Assembly: GCF_002105155.1 (NCBI RefSeq)
Contig: NW_019028979.1
Coordinates: 1,736,001 to 1,800,000 of the forward strand
Length of the DNA: 64,000 nt
Source: Lobosporangium transversale
Taxonomy: Eukaryota > Mortierellomycota > Mortierellomycetes > Mortierellales > Mortierellaceae
Direction of reading: 5' to 3'
Shown: positions 35,401 through 49,700 of the stretch, piece after piece
How positions within the stretch are numbered: the first letter of the stretch is position 1
How the letters are laid out: each line of letters begins with the position of its first letter
Position numbers and translations under genes: made by a program
The notes under the pieces: generated by a model
Told to the model about the DNA's origin: nothing
What the model saw: only the letters and a program-made list of their open reading frames with translations
Database searches by the model: none

Positions 35401-38018
35401 GCGGCCCTCGACTTGCAGGATCCTCCACAACTTGTATTGAAACAATTTTTTTTTTTTTTTAAAAAAAAATATACATACATCTGGAATGAATATCTGTTCC
35501 GCTAAAGTATTCGGAAATCGATGACACGCATACCAACAAATGTTGTTAACACTTACGACTTTCTAGTTCGCTCGTTTCAAAGATTCCGTACTTGTTCTTC
35601 TCTGCCAATATACGCATTTTTGAAAAAATCCTTTCTTTAAGCATAACAGCATTCTCAATGCCAGTGACATCAACATATTTAAAGCTTTCGTTGTCCAACG
35701 TGACCTGAATACTCTTTGGCTATAATCAAATAATGAAGGATACTGTTAATATACCAATTAATTAATAAAATATATTAAATCGACAATAACTTGCCTTAGG
35801 AGGGCCTGCTGGAGCAGCAGGTGTAGTGGAAGATGCTGGTTGATATTGAATGACATCTGCACTGCTATGATTGCGCTTGTGACTAGGTCTACGGCCAAAT
35901 CCAAGCGTACCCCCAACTACTGTCGCATCCGTTTTCAATTTGTTTTCTTCATATTGATGTCGTTGACCGTTCAATTGGCTGACGCTATGTGCATCTACTA
36001 GACTTTGCGTCTGAATATGAGGCACCGACGGATTATTTCTACGCTCATTCAACGATGGCCCATTTTTTGTAGGGACAGAGGGGGCGTCCTGAGGCCGGTT
36101 AAGGGGGTAATTATGTCCCCCAGGTGAGGGTGGGGAAACTGGTGACATGCCTTTGTTGGTTTGAAGGGCATTAAATCCATGAGTAATAGAATAATCTCTG
36201 GAACTACCTCTAGGAACAATTGTAGGAGGAATGTTGAGATTAGGGCGCAGCGCATTAACTGAGTAGGCAATAGAAGATTGTCGTGGCATGATGTTGGGTA
36301 TCTTGTGGCTATATTCTGTCGTTTCAATGGTGACCTGGGCAGGCAGTCGTCCGGGTAATTGCCTCAGATCGGGGTCACTCACTGGTCGCGGAGAGTTTAC
36401 AGGTCGAGTAGGCGGAGCAAAGTAGTCTGATATATTAGGGAGAGCCTCTAGCGGCTCTAGAGTATCAATAGATGATCTGTGTTGATTCATAGATGGTTGC
36501 AACACCATCGGTGTAGCGGAGGCGGACCCTGACATTTCATCCACTGGCGAGCGATACATCCTTGAATTCAATTGATAATCCTGATCAATCGAGTTGCGGT
36601 GATTGCTATTAGTCTCGGGAAGTAAAGGAAGCGCAGTGTAACTACCGTTGATAGGATTGGCGGTCGCATAAGGCGAATGCGTTGCTTGTCCCGGCGACAT
36701 GGTCACTTGGCGAGAGCCAGAACCGAGGCGATTAAGGACGGGTGAACCAGAGGCTGGTGAAGGGGTAGGGGCGTTGTTGGATCCTACTGAAGAGACAGAT
36801 GTCGCAGTCCTGGTCCCTTCCACAGCATCCTTGATCTCCATTAAGAGTTTTCTCCGTTGATAATACGAACTGGTGGGATCCAATGTCTTTAGAGTTGTAT
36901 TTGTCAGTGCTACGAATGCCTTCCCGTATATCTGATTTTCTGTGATCAACAGAAGAAAAAAAGAGAAAGAGAACACGACAGTGAGCACAAATATAATAAT
37001 CAAAAGGCGAATCTGACAAACAGATGCGACTGTGTATTACCAACAAAGAGTGGTTCCAAATATGCGTAATGTGGCCTAGCTCTGAGCCAATGCACCACTC
37101 TTTCTATAGTCCATTCTCCAGCTTCGGGCTGATACTGCTGTTGCTGCTGTTGCTGTTGCGAGTTGAGACTCAACGTACTAACGTTGGCCTAGTTTACAAT
37201 ACAACATTGTGTTTTTTTTTTTTTTTTTTTTTTTTTGGTAAAAAAAAAAAAAAAGTATTTAAAGAAATAAAGGCAAAGTCAGGTATTGGCATAGACTTGA
37301 TGAGAGAATGCTATTAGATATAACAACAAGTTTTGAGCGCTACCTGGAGATTGTTCAAGGAATAGGTACCCTCGCCATGGATCGTTGGACTTGGTGCGGA
37401 AGTAGAATTGGAATCGGATACAAACGTGATTCCTGTAGTAACTGAAGCTGAGGTTGAAATAGAGGCAGCAGCGGAGGTCGAAGCCGAAGGAACGGGAGGA
37501 TAGTAGGCAGAAGATGATGTTTGAGCTGGGTTAGGTAGAATAGGGACAGTGCTACCGAGGCCTGTGGTATTAATGGGAGGTGGAGGTGGAGGTGGTGGAG
37601 GTGGAGAAGTTCGTTGAAAGGAAGTAGGGGATGCAGGTCGGATGGGTTGAGGGTGGAGCTGTGTTTGTGCAAGAGTTGAAGGATGAGGCGGGGTGTTGAT
37701 TACATTGTGCAAAAGTTGGCGTGGGCGCGTTGAAGGTGGTGTGAAAGAGCCTTGGGGTGTAGATGGAGTGAATTGAGACGCGCCTGGGGAGGAAGCCTGA
37801 TTGGCATTGCTTTGTTGGTTATGATTTTGCTGCAGCTGACTGGCTGCTATGGTCATGTTGGAGGACGAGTCGGATAAGGCACGTTTAGAGGAGAGAAGAA
37901 AGGACAAGCGCTTTGGTGGATTGGAGGGAGAAGCAGAAGAATTAGAGGACGTAGAAGAGGAAGAGGAGGTGTCGAAGGAGGTGGGGGAATGCGAAGGATG
38001 AGCAGGAGTGCTCAGCAT
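32456..38018 (-). CDS. BCK1: MAP kinase kinase kinase, BCK1/Mkh1 type
   Basis: Top kinase of the cell-wall-integrity cascade, acting below Pkc1 and phosphorylating a MAPKK. Seven exons (minus): 38018-37344, 37188-37041, 36939-35795, 35719-35557, 35430-33137, 33017-32881, 32783-32456, giving 1,629 residues (yeast Bck1 is 1,478). The intron after exon 3 uses a GC donor (AAG|GCAAGT). The N-terminus is Ser/Pro/Gln-rich with a ten-proline run. A SAM-like domain (about 245-300; 'WTIERVVHWLRA', 'NQIYGKAFVALTNTTLK') and a Ras-association-like segment (about 657-720; 'IQVTLDNESFKYVDVTG') follow, then a long disordered middle. The kinase domain (about 1343-1610) has the glycine loop 'GLIGRGSFGRVY', VAIK-type lysine 'IAIKEVD', 'HRDIKAANVL' split by intron 5, DFG, 'MAPEM' and 'DIWSFGCLVLEM'. 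The MLST start at 38018 was preferred over an upstream ATG at 38372, whose extension looks like translated leader. Confidence 0.93.
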
Positions 38019-40109
38019 CGCTTGAGTCGAATTGAAGGACAACTGATTAATAAAGTAACCTGGATTGGTAAGTGTAATATAAAGTTGAAGACGAGTGATG
38101 GTCACAGACTTAAGCAAGTAAGCTGACTTGACAAGGGAAAAAAGGAGAGAGAAAATAACAGGAGGTGTGTCGATGGAGGCGTCAATGGATGATGAGTAAA
38201 GGAGCAGGAAACGCAAAGGCAAAAGCAGTAAAAGAAACTGAGCAAAAAAAAAATTTTTTTGATGAGAGGATTGTTTGATTGGATTGATTGTTAAAAAAAA
38301 GAATGATGGAGCCAAAAAAGAAAAACAGAAAGAGTGGCCCCATGGAGTTATATTTTGTGATATCTTATTCAAACACCAATAATCAAGTTATTCCATGGGA
38401 TAGGGATAAAACTCAAGAAAAAAGGGGCAAAAGTTGCATGTGTTTTGTAGCATTGCACATGTATAAGATGCAATACCATGCACCTTGACACCCTTTCAAC
38501 CTTTATTTTTTTTTTTTTTTGCTGCTACTGAAAATGCGCGTCTGTGTGACTTATTAGCTCAAGTTCTGAAGCAATGGCGCCAGCAAGAACTATTTATTAG
38601 GGGGTCATTTGTCATTTGATAAAAATCCTTCCGTCAACACACATGTTGTCATAGCATTTGGCATAGCGCTTTCGGGCTGTGAGAACCGAGTGTGGGCTCT
38701 GGTTTAGCCCTCTCTAAAGTAAAAAGCTAGCCCGGCCATAAAAGGCAGGCACTTGTAGAAGGGACTGATAGACCCAAAAAAGGTAAGTTTCAGCACTTAA
38801 AGGATCACCGGGTCTCTTTAATTCCATGATAGGCTCTCCGTCGTGCAGCTAAGGAGTTGTCATCCCCCTTCAATTGCAACGCTTCCCTTTTTAGATAAAT
38901 ACAACCTTCTATGACATTGTTTTACTTTAGAGAGGACTGGGCGGAGCCTATGCTGACACTTTCATGATGGACCCCATTGACTACAATTCTTGAAGTTCTC
39001 CCTGTTGGTTTTGGTGAGGCAGTGGTCTTCATCTTCAGGTGCACAGGGACATCTGAAACTTGTTAGGCACTCATATTTGTATAAGGTAATTAGGTGCCTT
39101 CTAATATTTGTAGCGTTTACTACGGACGACAAAAAGAACGAAACAGCAGAGGATGGTGACCCGTGTGTGGCTGAGTAAAGAGACGTAGAGGAGCAATTGA
39201 CTTGAATGTAGTATAAGAAATATAATATATCCATTATGTGCTTGAAGTATTAATTGTTGGCGATAGAAAATCCATCATCCATAGATGGGGGATCATAAAA
39301 GGAACGGTTGGTCCTCACTTAATTCTCAAATCACCCAGATTTTACTACCAAAACAAAATAAAGCAAGTTTTGCACCAGTGTAATAAGTGATCCCATTGAT
39401 TTGTGATGGATGACCTGATTTTGTACATGAACCGAAATACAGCCATCAACTGTTCAATGTATCCCCAGCACCCTCACACGTACATTAAGAAAATGCGTCT
39501 TTGGACCCTGGCTATCAGTAGAATGGATTTAGGCTCTTGTTCATTCGCTCTTGCGAAGAAATGATGTGTATATTTGATGGCTTTCTCATAGGCCTCTTTT
39601 ATCCTTGATAAATGGCATGTTTTTCATGAAGAGACATCTCAAAGTCGATGACATCTGCTGTTCAATAATTTTAGAATAGTTTTTTTAAGGACAATGAGTG
39701 TACACACTTTGAACTGCTGAATAGAAGGAGACCAAATTACCAACGCGTAAAAGGCCGGACTATAACTCAAAGGCCTACCAGATTGGTTGATAGAACCCCA
39801 TAAGCATCCAGTTCCCTCGTATTATGTCAAAAGGATTCGTATCCAGAGAGTTAAGTGGGTGCTCTTGAGGACGATATTATGGGCGGACAAAGGTATCATG
39901 GCAATGTTAGTATAGGAGTCAAGGCATCGTTTGAACAGTAATAGGAAGGAGCATGATTATGTGCGTACGGACAGGCGGCTTTCTAGTCCAGGCTTGTGCA
40001 TCCAAAGACAAGGAGGCGCGTGTGATCAAATAGAAGGGGTTAGAGTCGCCTCTCGCATCAATCCTCGGTAGGACAGACTATCGTAGCGTTGCCCTTAGAT
40101 AAATTTTTG

Positions 40110-40477
40110 CCGTAGACACCGGTGCTCTGTTGCCAGAGCAAAGCAGCGCTAAGGATATCAAGGACAAAGGAACGGTGCTTGCAAAATTCGCCAGCATGCT
40201 ATAGAACAAACGACGTTGTAGTAGCTTGATTGGAGCAGCACAGATGGTCGAAGCTCAGGAAAGTAAGGCGGGACTGATATCGAAGGCAGCCTTTCCCCTC
40301 ACTGCAGTGACAGGGTTGATGTCGCAGGCTATACGGCGTGTGTCAAGGAAGTCAACAAAACTGGAGCCTTTCTACAGTGATAATAAGAAAGCTGATAATC
40401 TGTTGAGAATGGTAGGTGGAGTGACTGAAGCTCGTAGGAAAGACGAGAACAAGGATTCCCTGAATAACGTGACGTAG
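40110..40477 (+). pseudogene. unidentified worn coding-like segment
   Basis: One frame reads 'LLPEQSSAKDIKDKGTVLAK', meets a TAG near 40201, then stays open to 40477, including 'SKAAFPLTAVTGLMSQAIRR' and ends 'DENKDSLNNVT'. Composition is protein-like, but I do not recognise it, and there is no neighbour that explains it. Confidence 0.25.
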
Positions 40478-40502
40478 TTAAGGCGGTCGGAAAAAAGTCT
40501 TT

Positions 40503-40543
40503 GCAGACAAGCAGACAAGCAGACAAGCAGACAAGCAGACAAG
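40503..40543. repeat. tandem repeat, about five copies of an 8-bp unit (GCAGACAA)
   Basis: Perfect head-to-tail copies of GCAGACAA. Confidence 0.9.
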
Positions 40544-40754
40544 GAGTGTCCAGAGCACTCCTTTTCACTTCAACGCGATCCCTCATTACCATTTATTTAT
40601 TATTGTTTTTATTTTTTAAATTAAGGCTTAACTCTCTCACCTGATTAGTTGTTCTAGAATCTGAAGTAATCTCCCACACATTTCTTTTCTTCATTGTGTA
40701 CCGACCAATTCTTCGTATTCTTGTTCCACATTGTATCAAAACTCAACATTAATC

Positions 40755-43700
40755 ATGGGTCATACTACACCAACAATGGCTCCCCACAGAAATGATTCCT
40801 CCAACAATCCAGCCGAAAGCAATGGTATGAAGGATTTCATGACAGACAGAAGTATGGGTGTAACGTCCACTTTCAACAACAGGACTGCCTCCAACAGTGC
40901 ACTGACTTTCATTCTTTTCTTCAAATAGATCAATCATTTCATTACCCTTTACAACTACAGGAAGCCGAAATAACTACAGAACAGCAGTCAGCTGTAGCCT
41001 CAAATCGAATACCGTCTTCATCTCCCATCTCATCACCACTTCCTCCTAGCTATAGTGATAGTAGCTATGCTGCAGCTGCAGGATATGCTCATCCAAACAA
41101 TAACCCACAGACCACTGGCAACCATGCCCTGTCAAATTCCTCAACCCCACTTTTCACTCTCATCAACCTTCCTAATCGGCTTGTGTTTGATAACGTATAT
41201 CTTAATGGACTTCATTCACTATATCGCTTCGGGATCAAAAACATATCTCAATCTGATATTGTTGTCAAGATGCGATCTAGTCTAGGGTCGCAAATATCCT
41301 TTCAGCTGACAAACGAAAACCTGCCGTTTGATCCAGGTGAGGTCAAACTCAACCGTCATTTTGGATGACTATTCCGAGCTGGTTCTCCATCCTTGGAAAC
41401 TTCTGTGGATGTGGTTATCGGGTGTTGTTGAGTTTACAAGCGCTCTTTTTTTTTTTTACCACTTCTGAGTGTCTGCCCTTGATTAGCTCCTTCATGTTCC
41501 AATCTGAAATGTTCAAGTATTTATTTATTGGTTTTATTCGTTTATGCCTCATTAACTAAGCTTTGGCTCCTTCTATCCTTTCAAATGTTCGGTTCGTGTT
41601 AGATACTATTGATAGTACTTTGCAGACCATCTCAACCAATACTGCAGCAGCTGCAGAGGCTGGATCATTGACAGCGACTGGTCATCAATTCAACCAACTT
41701 TTCAATCATGTCAACTTAATCGACGAAGTGGCCATAGCTGCAGGCGAAACTGAATACATTATACTTGGGTTCCTTCCTGATCCGCGTGGCGGGAACAGAA
41801 GAGGCAAATGGGACTCGAACTCTATCAGCCTGGACACTGCTAATGTAGGCTCTGGCAACGGTAGTACACATGGCGATGGAGTACAGATTTATGACGAGAA
41901 CCGTCAACGTGACATGTCCGCCAATGGACTTGTGAACGGAAGCAATATCGAAAGTGACGAGTTTGAAAGTAATGACCAGCAACTCGACAACTTTGATTCT
42001 TTTGAAGTCAACGGACTTGTGTTCTTCTTTGGGTACAAGACTGCAAGTAAATCTGAAGATTCAGGCTCCACTATAACAGATATTACACTCTCCAATTCCC
42101 CACCATCTATTCATGGGTTCCCCAGTGACCTTTTGTCCACAGTAATGGTTACTCCAGGCACGACAAATCAGAATACAATAGGTCCTTCACATGAGGCTTC
42201 ATTAAATAGTACAAACATCGCAATGAACCCCATTACTACTGCAATCACAACTAATAAGGCGGACTATCAACACACAGTTAAATTCAGGTCTACAGTCTGT
42301 AAATCAGTTTTGTATTCCAATATCGGAGAAACCGGGATCATTTTTGAAGATTGTGTAGCGCATCAAGAATCAGTCAAAGACTTTACGATATGGAACCGTA
42401 GTGAGATCCCACTTTATTGGCAATTGAACGTTGTGGATGTTGGCAGCACATCACGGGAGAGTTGGTTGAAATTTGTTGATTATGAAGACTCTTTTGGTGG
42501 AAACGACATCAAGGAAGGCGTTGATCATGTGAATGATCATGGTCAGGTTCATCACTCAAGGACTATACGCTCAAAGCCCATTCAAAGTTACGGCTATCGC
42601 AGGATTCGTGTCATTTTTCGTCCAGTCGAGAATGGTGACTTTTTGTATGATTTGTTGCTAGAAAACCTAAATGATGCCACCAACATTGAAGAGGCCAGTA
42701 TCCACGCTACAGTCCGGGCAGTTTCGAGAGGCGAGGATACCCTCACAATTTCGACAGGGAATACAATGGATTTTGGTGACTGCTGCGCTGGAGTATGGTC
42801 CCGACTGCCTATAACATTTAGTAACACGGGCTTGACACCAATGGAGGTCCATCTAAATGTGGAAGGGGCAGAAGTGGTTTTTGATATCCAGACGGAGACT
42901 GGGACGGAAATATCAGAGCCCTCTCAGGACCTGACAAAGGAAGGGAATTTTCTTTTGGAATCAGATTTACCGTCAGCAACTTGGCATGAAAATCCTCGGA
43001 GATTGGAGTCGTCTGCGAATATGGATCATTTGGAGCAGAGCACATCACCGCTGAACGTGAGTAGGAGTCGTCTTCGTGATTGGATGGAGGATAGGGCCTA
43101 CTCGCCAAGTAGCCTTGGCCAAACTCCTATATCACCGAGCCTTGCAGACTCTGGAGGAACTAAAGGCGACCGCAGTGGACGAGAGCAAGGATTGGTACCT
43201 GATACTGCACCTGCTTCTCCTGTTAATTCTGAGGGGTTCTTTCCAGACAATATTCTGCAGATCAACTCCAACGTGGAAAAATATCTTGCCAACCAAGAAC
43301 ATGCACGAGCATCGCGTGAAGGAACCGAGGACGGTCTTGAGTCAGAACCTGAAAACAGCAGCATTCAGGATTCCACTAATTCTTCTAACGCGCTGGTCGG
43401 CCAAAAGAAACGCCTCAGTTTACGTTCCATCTCATTTTCTGGGGCTCAACGTGACAGGGAATTGGCCCAGAGCCAAATGCATGGACCTAAGTCTCCTGTT
43501 CATGGCAACCAGTCAATGACCCGAATCGAGGAGTTATTCTTGAAACCAGGCAAGGAACGTACTGTTATAGCCTCTTATCGACCGGCTAGGGATTCCTCGA
43601 TTGAAAATTTTCAAGCTGGTAAATTACTTCGAAAGTCGTTCCGTATCATGGTTTCGTATGCGCCATGGGTAGGCACAGCATCATCTGTACCATTTTCTGA

Positions 43701-46700
43701 GAACCCTCAAAAAGACCGGAAGATTATTCAATGCAAAGCTAGAGCTTGTACTTCTTTCGTGACTATCGAGCCTAAATCGTTGGACTTTGGCGATACGGAT
43801 GTCGGGGCACTCAAATCATTGCCTATCAAATTAATAAATCAGTCCGAGATCTCTGCAACCGTTCGGCTGGATTTCCAGAGCAAAGTCTTGAACTGCTCAC
43901 CTTCTGGGGCTATCACTATACCTGCAAAATCCAGTACGGAACTCAAATTGGATATTTATCCACGCAAAGTCAATCCAGATTACAGGAAACAGCTTACACT
44001 TTTCAACCTGACCAATAGAGCCAATGATCAGATTATTGAAGTCCGTTCAACTAACATCGATAAAAATAGGGTTACTTTCCACTCACTATTTTACCGGGTT
44101 CTCTATCCAAGTGGATCAAACTTTTTGGATTTTGGCAATGTAGTAGTCGGTGGTATAAGCTTGCGGACTATTGCCATTTCAAATTTCACTCGCAAGTGGC
44201 TTACTCTTGAGATCACTACGAGTTTAGGCGGTGAGCTGACTGTGTACGAACGTGCCCGCGATGCTCACGGGCATATCAATATAAATGATTTAAATGGCAT
44301 GTTGACGAACAGCTTTGATTCGCAGCCAAAAACCGAAAATGGCGCTCCTACTACCGACCCTACAATTATATCTAGCCGTGGAGGTACGTTTATTGCCTTC
44401 GTTATCTCCCTTCCCCTCTCGTATTTTTTTTTTCCTTCACTAGTCGACAGTTGTTGATACCTTATTTTGTGAATAGCAGCGTCATCACGTATTGAAGCAA
44501 GCGGTGTAGGCAATGTAGCAAATGATGGGCCCAGAACGAACCTTTTCAAACGACGCCAAGATACTCGTGACCAACATTCAGCAACGGGTTCAGAATCGGG
44601 CACATCTGGAGTTATTGGAGGAGCTTCATTAGCCTCTACCTTGGCTCTCAAAGCAAAGGCGATTCTGTTTCATGGCGATGTTTCACAAACTATGGGTACC
44701 TCTCCAGCAAAATTTCTGGATCTTGCCACAAGCAGGCCACGCGAAAGCAAGAAAATTTTGAGACGGATTCCCACCATGAAAGAGCTTTTAGAGCCAACTT
44801 CCCGTTCTAAATCTCTGTCAGCCGAACGATCTATAAAAGGAATGGGTGGTAGTGTTACAGAATCAAATCGAACTCAAAGGATACATGCAAGTCTGCATCA
44901 AACGAGTGGCACTACAGCGAGTGATGGGACATCTAAACGACAAGATGGATCGACAGTACTTTCTCAAAGGCAGCATGACCAAAAGACGCCCCAAAATGAC
45001 GGGAGCGGTCAAGCTTCAGTGACTACGGAGCAACCAGAGAGCTCGTTTTTGAGCGAAAGATCATTGGACAGCGTTTTGTCTGCAATGGATATTAACTCTG
45101 CACCTGGTGGAGCTATGCTTTTTTTCAAGCCTTCGGAGGAAGAGCACTTTGTAAAAGAAAGAATGAAGCTTACACATGAGCTTCAGAACGCTATAACTAC
45201 TGGAGAGCTGACGCCTGTCTCAGTGGTCAGCGTCCCTCCTGAGACGGAGCATCAGCTCATCATCCTATTCACGCCATCATCGACCTTCCGCGACCATATC
45301 AAGGGTATTCCTAAAAAGCAGGATGCGCGCATCTTTCTACGGCTAATTGACTTCGACCATGAGACCGTAGCGAGTCACCCGCAGTTTCGGCCACTACTTG
45401 ATAGCGATCTCACACAAATTCCATTACGGGAGATTGTAGTTCGCTCATCTCTCGTAAGGAGCATCATGGAACTTGGTCAAAACAACATCAATTTTGGTAC
45501 AATGGACAAGGGTGACAGGCGAACAAAGACAATTGTCATTCAAAATCGAAGCAAGGAACCATTGCTTTATCACATTCGTAAATCTGGCTCGATTGCTTCA
45601 GGTGATATCCACTTAATTAATGGAAAGAGCGGTGTCGTACGCGGATACAGCAAGAAAGAGGTTGAGTTTATGTTTGAGCCAACTCTCTCAGGACCGTTTC
45701 ATGAGAAGCTAGCTATCGAGAATGTTCAAGATCCAGACAGTAGCCGGGTCTTGAGTGTTAAAGCCAATATTCGTAAGCCCAAGCACTTCTCTATCGATAC
45801 ACAGGAGCTTGATTTTGGTGTCTGTTATGTCGGGAGAAAAACTGAGTCTAGGCGCATAACTGTGACTAACTCTACCAAGCAAACCAGGACGTTTGAAGTC
45901 CGTGTGGATCCTCATGAAATGATGCCCCTTTCGACAGAATCTCACCATTATGGGGGTGAGATTGATTTTACCATGGAAGATGATCCTCTTGGTCAAGCAA
46001 TTGTCACTAAGGAGATGGAAGATGAGATTGAAATTTTGGAACAAAAGCTCAAAATTGCAAAGAGGAAAGGCCGAGAGGATAAGGTTCTAAAGGTGACAGC
46101 TCGGCTGAGTCTACTCCGAAAAGGCGGTGTCGAGGACAAAGCGGCAACTTCAAATATATCAGGTAATTTTCGAAATACTAATAGATTGAATTCTGTATAT
46201 ATTTATTTATATCCATGCATCTTTTTTCTTATCTCTATCTCGCTAACATGGAGATTGGCTTACAACCAATTCAAATTAATAGCGGATGATGCCACTCCCA
46301 CACAAGAGAAGGTTTTTGAGCTTCCGAAAACAGATCTCATTGACTCACCAATAGCGGATTCTCAATCCAAAGGAGCCGGGGCCCATACCGTTGGATCGTC
46401 TACCACTGTCATCGCTCCAGCAGCCAAAGAAACTCCAAAGTTCAAACGAACTGACCACTCGATTGTTTTCACGTTGGATGGCGGGAAAACAAAATCAGTC
46501 TCTGTATATTTCACAGCCGTACGTGATCAGACCCCTCTACCTGTAGGCACAACTGAAAAAGATCGCTTGCGGCTACAAGGAAAAATTTATGTTCATGAGC
46601 ACAAGAATCGGGATATTTGTCGCGATGTTGCTTTCTATGCAACTGTAGAGTGCAAGACCCCCGTCTGTTTGGATAATGAAATCGACCAAGACGCTGCTGA

Positions 46701-49700
46701 TGTTAAAGCCGCAAAGAAGGCTGCGAAGAAGGCCATTAAGCATGGTGCTGATGGGGTTGATGCTTCTGCTAGATTGGATGCTATCTCGCCTGAAATGAAG
46801 GCACCTTCAAATAATGCAGCTACAAGTGATACTTCCTCGGAGCATAGCTCACCCACAGAGCATCTTATGTTGTCACCCAAACAGTTTGATGGTGGAAAGA
46901 TAGAGCATGGACAAAAGAGCAGTTTTTATTTCACACTATCCAATTCTAGTGACGATTGCTTACCTTTCAAAATCGAGCTCATACAGCCTCCTAGCCATAG
47001 TTCGCGCTTTATCTTTGAAGAAAGCGAGCTTTCAGGAAGTTTAGGTTCGAAGGAGGTTCGGAGAATCACCTTTGAATATTCTGCTTCCGATCTTGGTCGA
47101 CTCCACGATTCTCTCAAAGTGATCAACCTGAACACCAACAAGTCTTATGAGTACGTGTTCACATGCTTCTCTCATCGAGCTCAGTACCTCGCCTTCCCTT
47201 CCGTGGATGATTCTGCTACGTTAGACCTAGGACATTGTTATGTCGACACGGGCCGCAAGTATTCACAAGTTACGCCACTGTTGGTTGAAAATATCACTGA
47301 TGACGACATTTATATTGCGTGTGCATCTAACTTATCGCAGCAGGTTGGAATATACCTTGATGAGCAAGCGGAGAAAGGTCAAGTCACAAAGACACTCTTA
47401 AAAAAACGAAGTATGATTACTGTGTGGGTTGCTGTTCAGCCAAATTTACTTGGGGGAATTGCTGGTGGAAGCACAGCCCGACGAACTACGACAGTTTCTG
47501 GCGCAGTAAACAAAGACCGAGATAGCGAATGTCGTACATTGGTGGGAGGAATCAAGTTTACAATCTCGCTTCCAGAAGAAATTCTGGTCTCAGCCGCGAG
47601 CAATTCAAAGGAGATGGAGGAAACGTTAACGCAGGTGTTTACTCAGACTGTCAAATTCACATCTATCATTGGGCGATCGATCCTCTCAGTTTCCGACACT
47701 CTTCTGAATCTTGGATGGACGCCTGAAGTCGGCAAGCCAGTCTATGGGTCATTTACGTTGCAAAACATGTCAAGTCTGCTACCATTAGATTTTCATGTCG
47801 AATCTCTCTCCGGTAATATCATACTAGATCGAACAGGTGGCATCCTTGATGGTTGGGATATCGATAAAATATCGCCCTCACATCACTCTCGCTCTGATAA
47901 GAGGCTGTCAGACGACTATAATAAGGATTATGGCGACCAAGACTCGACTGAGGTCGCGCCGACGGACCGTTCTCGTTTGTTGATCAGCTTTCGCGTTACG
48001 GCATCTGCGCCAGGGTTATTCATGGACACTATCTTAGTAACTAATGAGAATAACTGTTCCCAGAAGATTGAAATCAAGGTGCGACTTTTTGTTGATCCAC
48101 GACAGCTCCTTACAAGCGCTCATGGCCAAGGATATGCTTGTCCAATGACGCTGGAAGATCTATCCGAGATTCAGGAGGTCAAGCCAGGTGTTCCACGAGA
48201 AGGTCTTAGCCTTCCAAGCTTTACCTGGGAGAATGTCTATGTCAACGTTCACGAAGAGAGAAACTCGGATGGAGGAGAGGCGCCGGTATACGTCTCTTTT
48301 CAGCCTTCATCTGATGACCCACAAGCCCATATTGAAGAGAAATGGATCGAGTTCATAAACGACAGTGATGAGACGATGGAGCTTGTTCCTCTCTCTGATA
48401 TTGGGCTTGATACGCTCTGGCAAGATGTTGACATCAATTCAGGCTTGGAGACCTGGCCCATTGGTGAAAGTGAGGCTGTAGGAATAGATGGGTTTCATTT
48501 CTGTGGCTCCGTTGTGCGGGTGCCTCCAAAGGAAAAGATTCATCTTCTCATTTCTTGCCCATTACCCGATCTACCTTCTAACGATATTGAGCGACTCCAG
48601 AATGGTGAAAATGTCTCATTGTCCGGTAATCTGATGGTTATGGACAGAGGCAAGAAGAAAGTAGTCAAGGTTCTTGGCCTGACATCAAACGTTGGTATCT
48701 CTTATGGAACCGTCACACCTGTTATGATTGAACTTGGAAAAATCGGCCATTACAATTCTTGGGAGAGAGCTAAGGGACGCTTCGAGGTTAGAAATTCCAG
48801 TGACATCCCACTTCAATACGAAGTCCTCTTGGAGCCTTATATGGAGTTATCTCTCGCAGAAAGTGGCGATAATAGCCGTGGGACTGAATCTGCACACAAT
48901 TTGGCAACAAGGCGTACAGTTCATGGACATGGTATTGAATACTTTGAAGTGCTATTGGATCCAAAGAGGATTGAAAATTTTGAAATAGGACGTCGAACTT
49001 TTCCAATCAAGATTTTCAACCTCAGAAACCCAGAAAACGACATGTCTGTTAGTGTGGCCGCAGTTTTGACTGGGTTTGAATTGGGCTTTGACCGACTTAT
49101 GGATGGAAAGCTTGTTCTGCCTCCGTTGATGCACCCTTTGCCTTCAACTGCTCTTCCTTGTGATGCATGGTTCACGATCACCAATAAATCCTCGGAAGAT
49201 GTTAGGTTTGAAATTGGAGCAACCCTTTCTCAAGATGTTATCGACTATGTACATTTAGATGTCTTGTCCCGGTTTTCCAATTCTCCACTCCGTGGTATTA
49301 TTTCTCTCAGTCCTCGTGGATCGATCGAGGTACGCATTCGAGCATTTCCCAAAGAGGGGTCGCGGCTTCCTAGTGATACTTCTGCTCTTTGCACGACAGA
49401 AGGACTTACCTTCGGAAACTTATGGGTATCAACCAAGCCTTCTAATACAGATGATGATTCGACTTCAATGAGATATGCAGAATCTATTTCCATCCGTGGC
49501 ACCCTTGTTGAAGGATCAATGTTCTCACTTTCAACTCAAAGAATCGTTTTCAAAAGCCTACTGGAGACGTCAGATTATGAAGGCGAGAGTGATGATGAGA
49601 ACCTCTCGGCGCCAGACTCGTCACACAACGCTTCATCAAGAGATATTTCCGACGATGGATCAGGCCCAAGTGCCCAGAAAGCAACCATCACTATTTCGAA

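Larger units (their letters stand above)
38019..40754. other. long divergent intergenic region, BCK1 / ASH-domain gene
   Basis: No intact gene was found in 2.7 kb. The left part (38019-38350) is A/G-rich and probably the BCK1 leader read in reverse. Some frames look worn but protein-like, especially about 40110-40477 (listed separately). A tandem 8-bp repeat is at 40503-40543. The right part is the T/C-rich leader of the following gene. Confidence 0.45.

Noticed and set aside
38019-38372. N-terminal extension of the BCK1-type kinase starting at an upstream in-frame ATG
   Set aside because: The extension is rich in Phe/Leu/Ser from an A/G-rich (minus-strand T/C-rich) leader and has no domain; the MLST start at 38018 opens into sequence typical of the protein.
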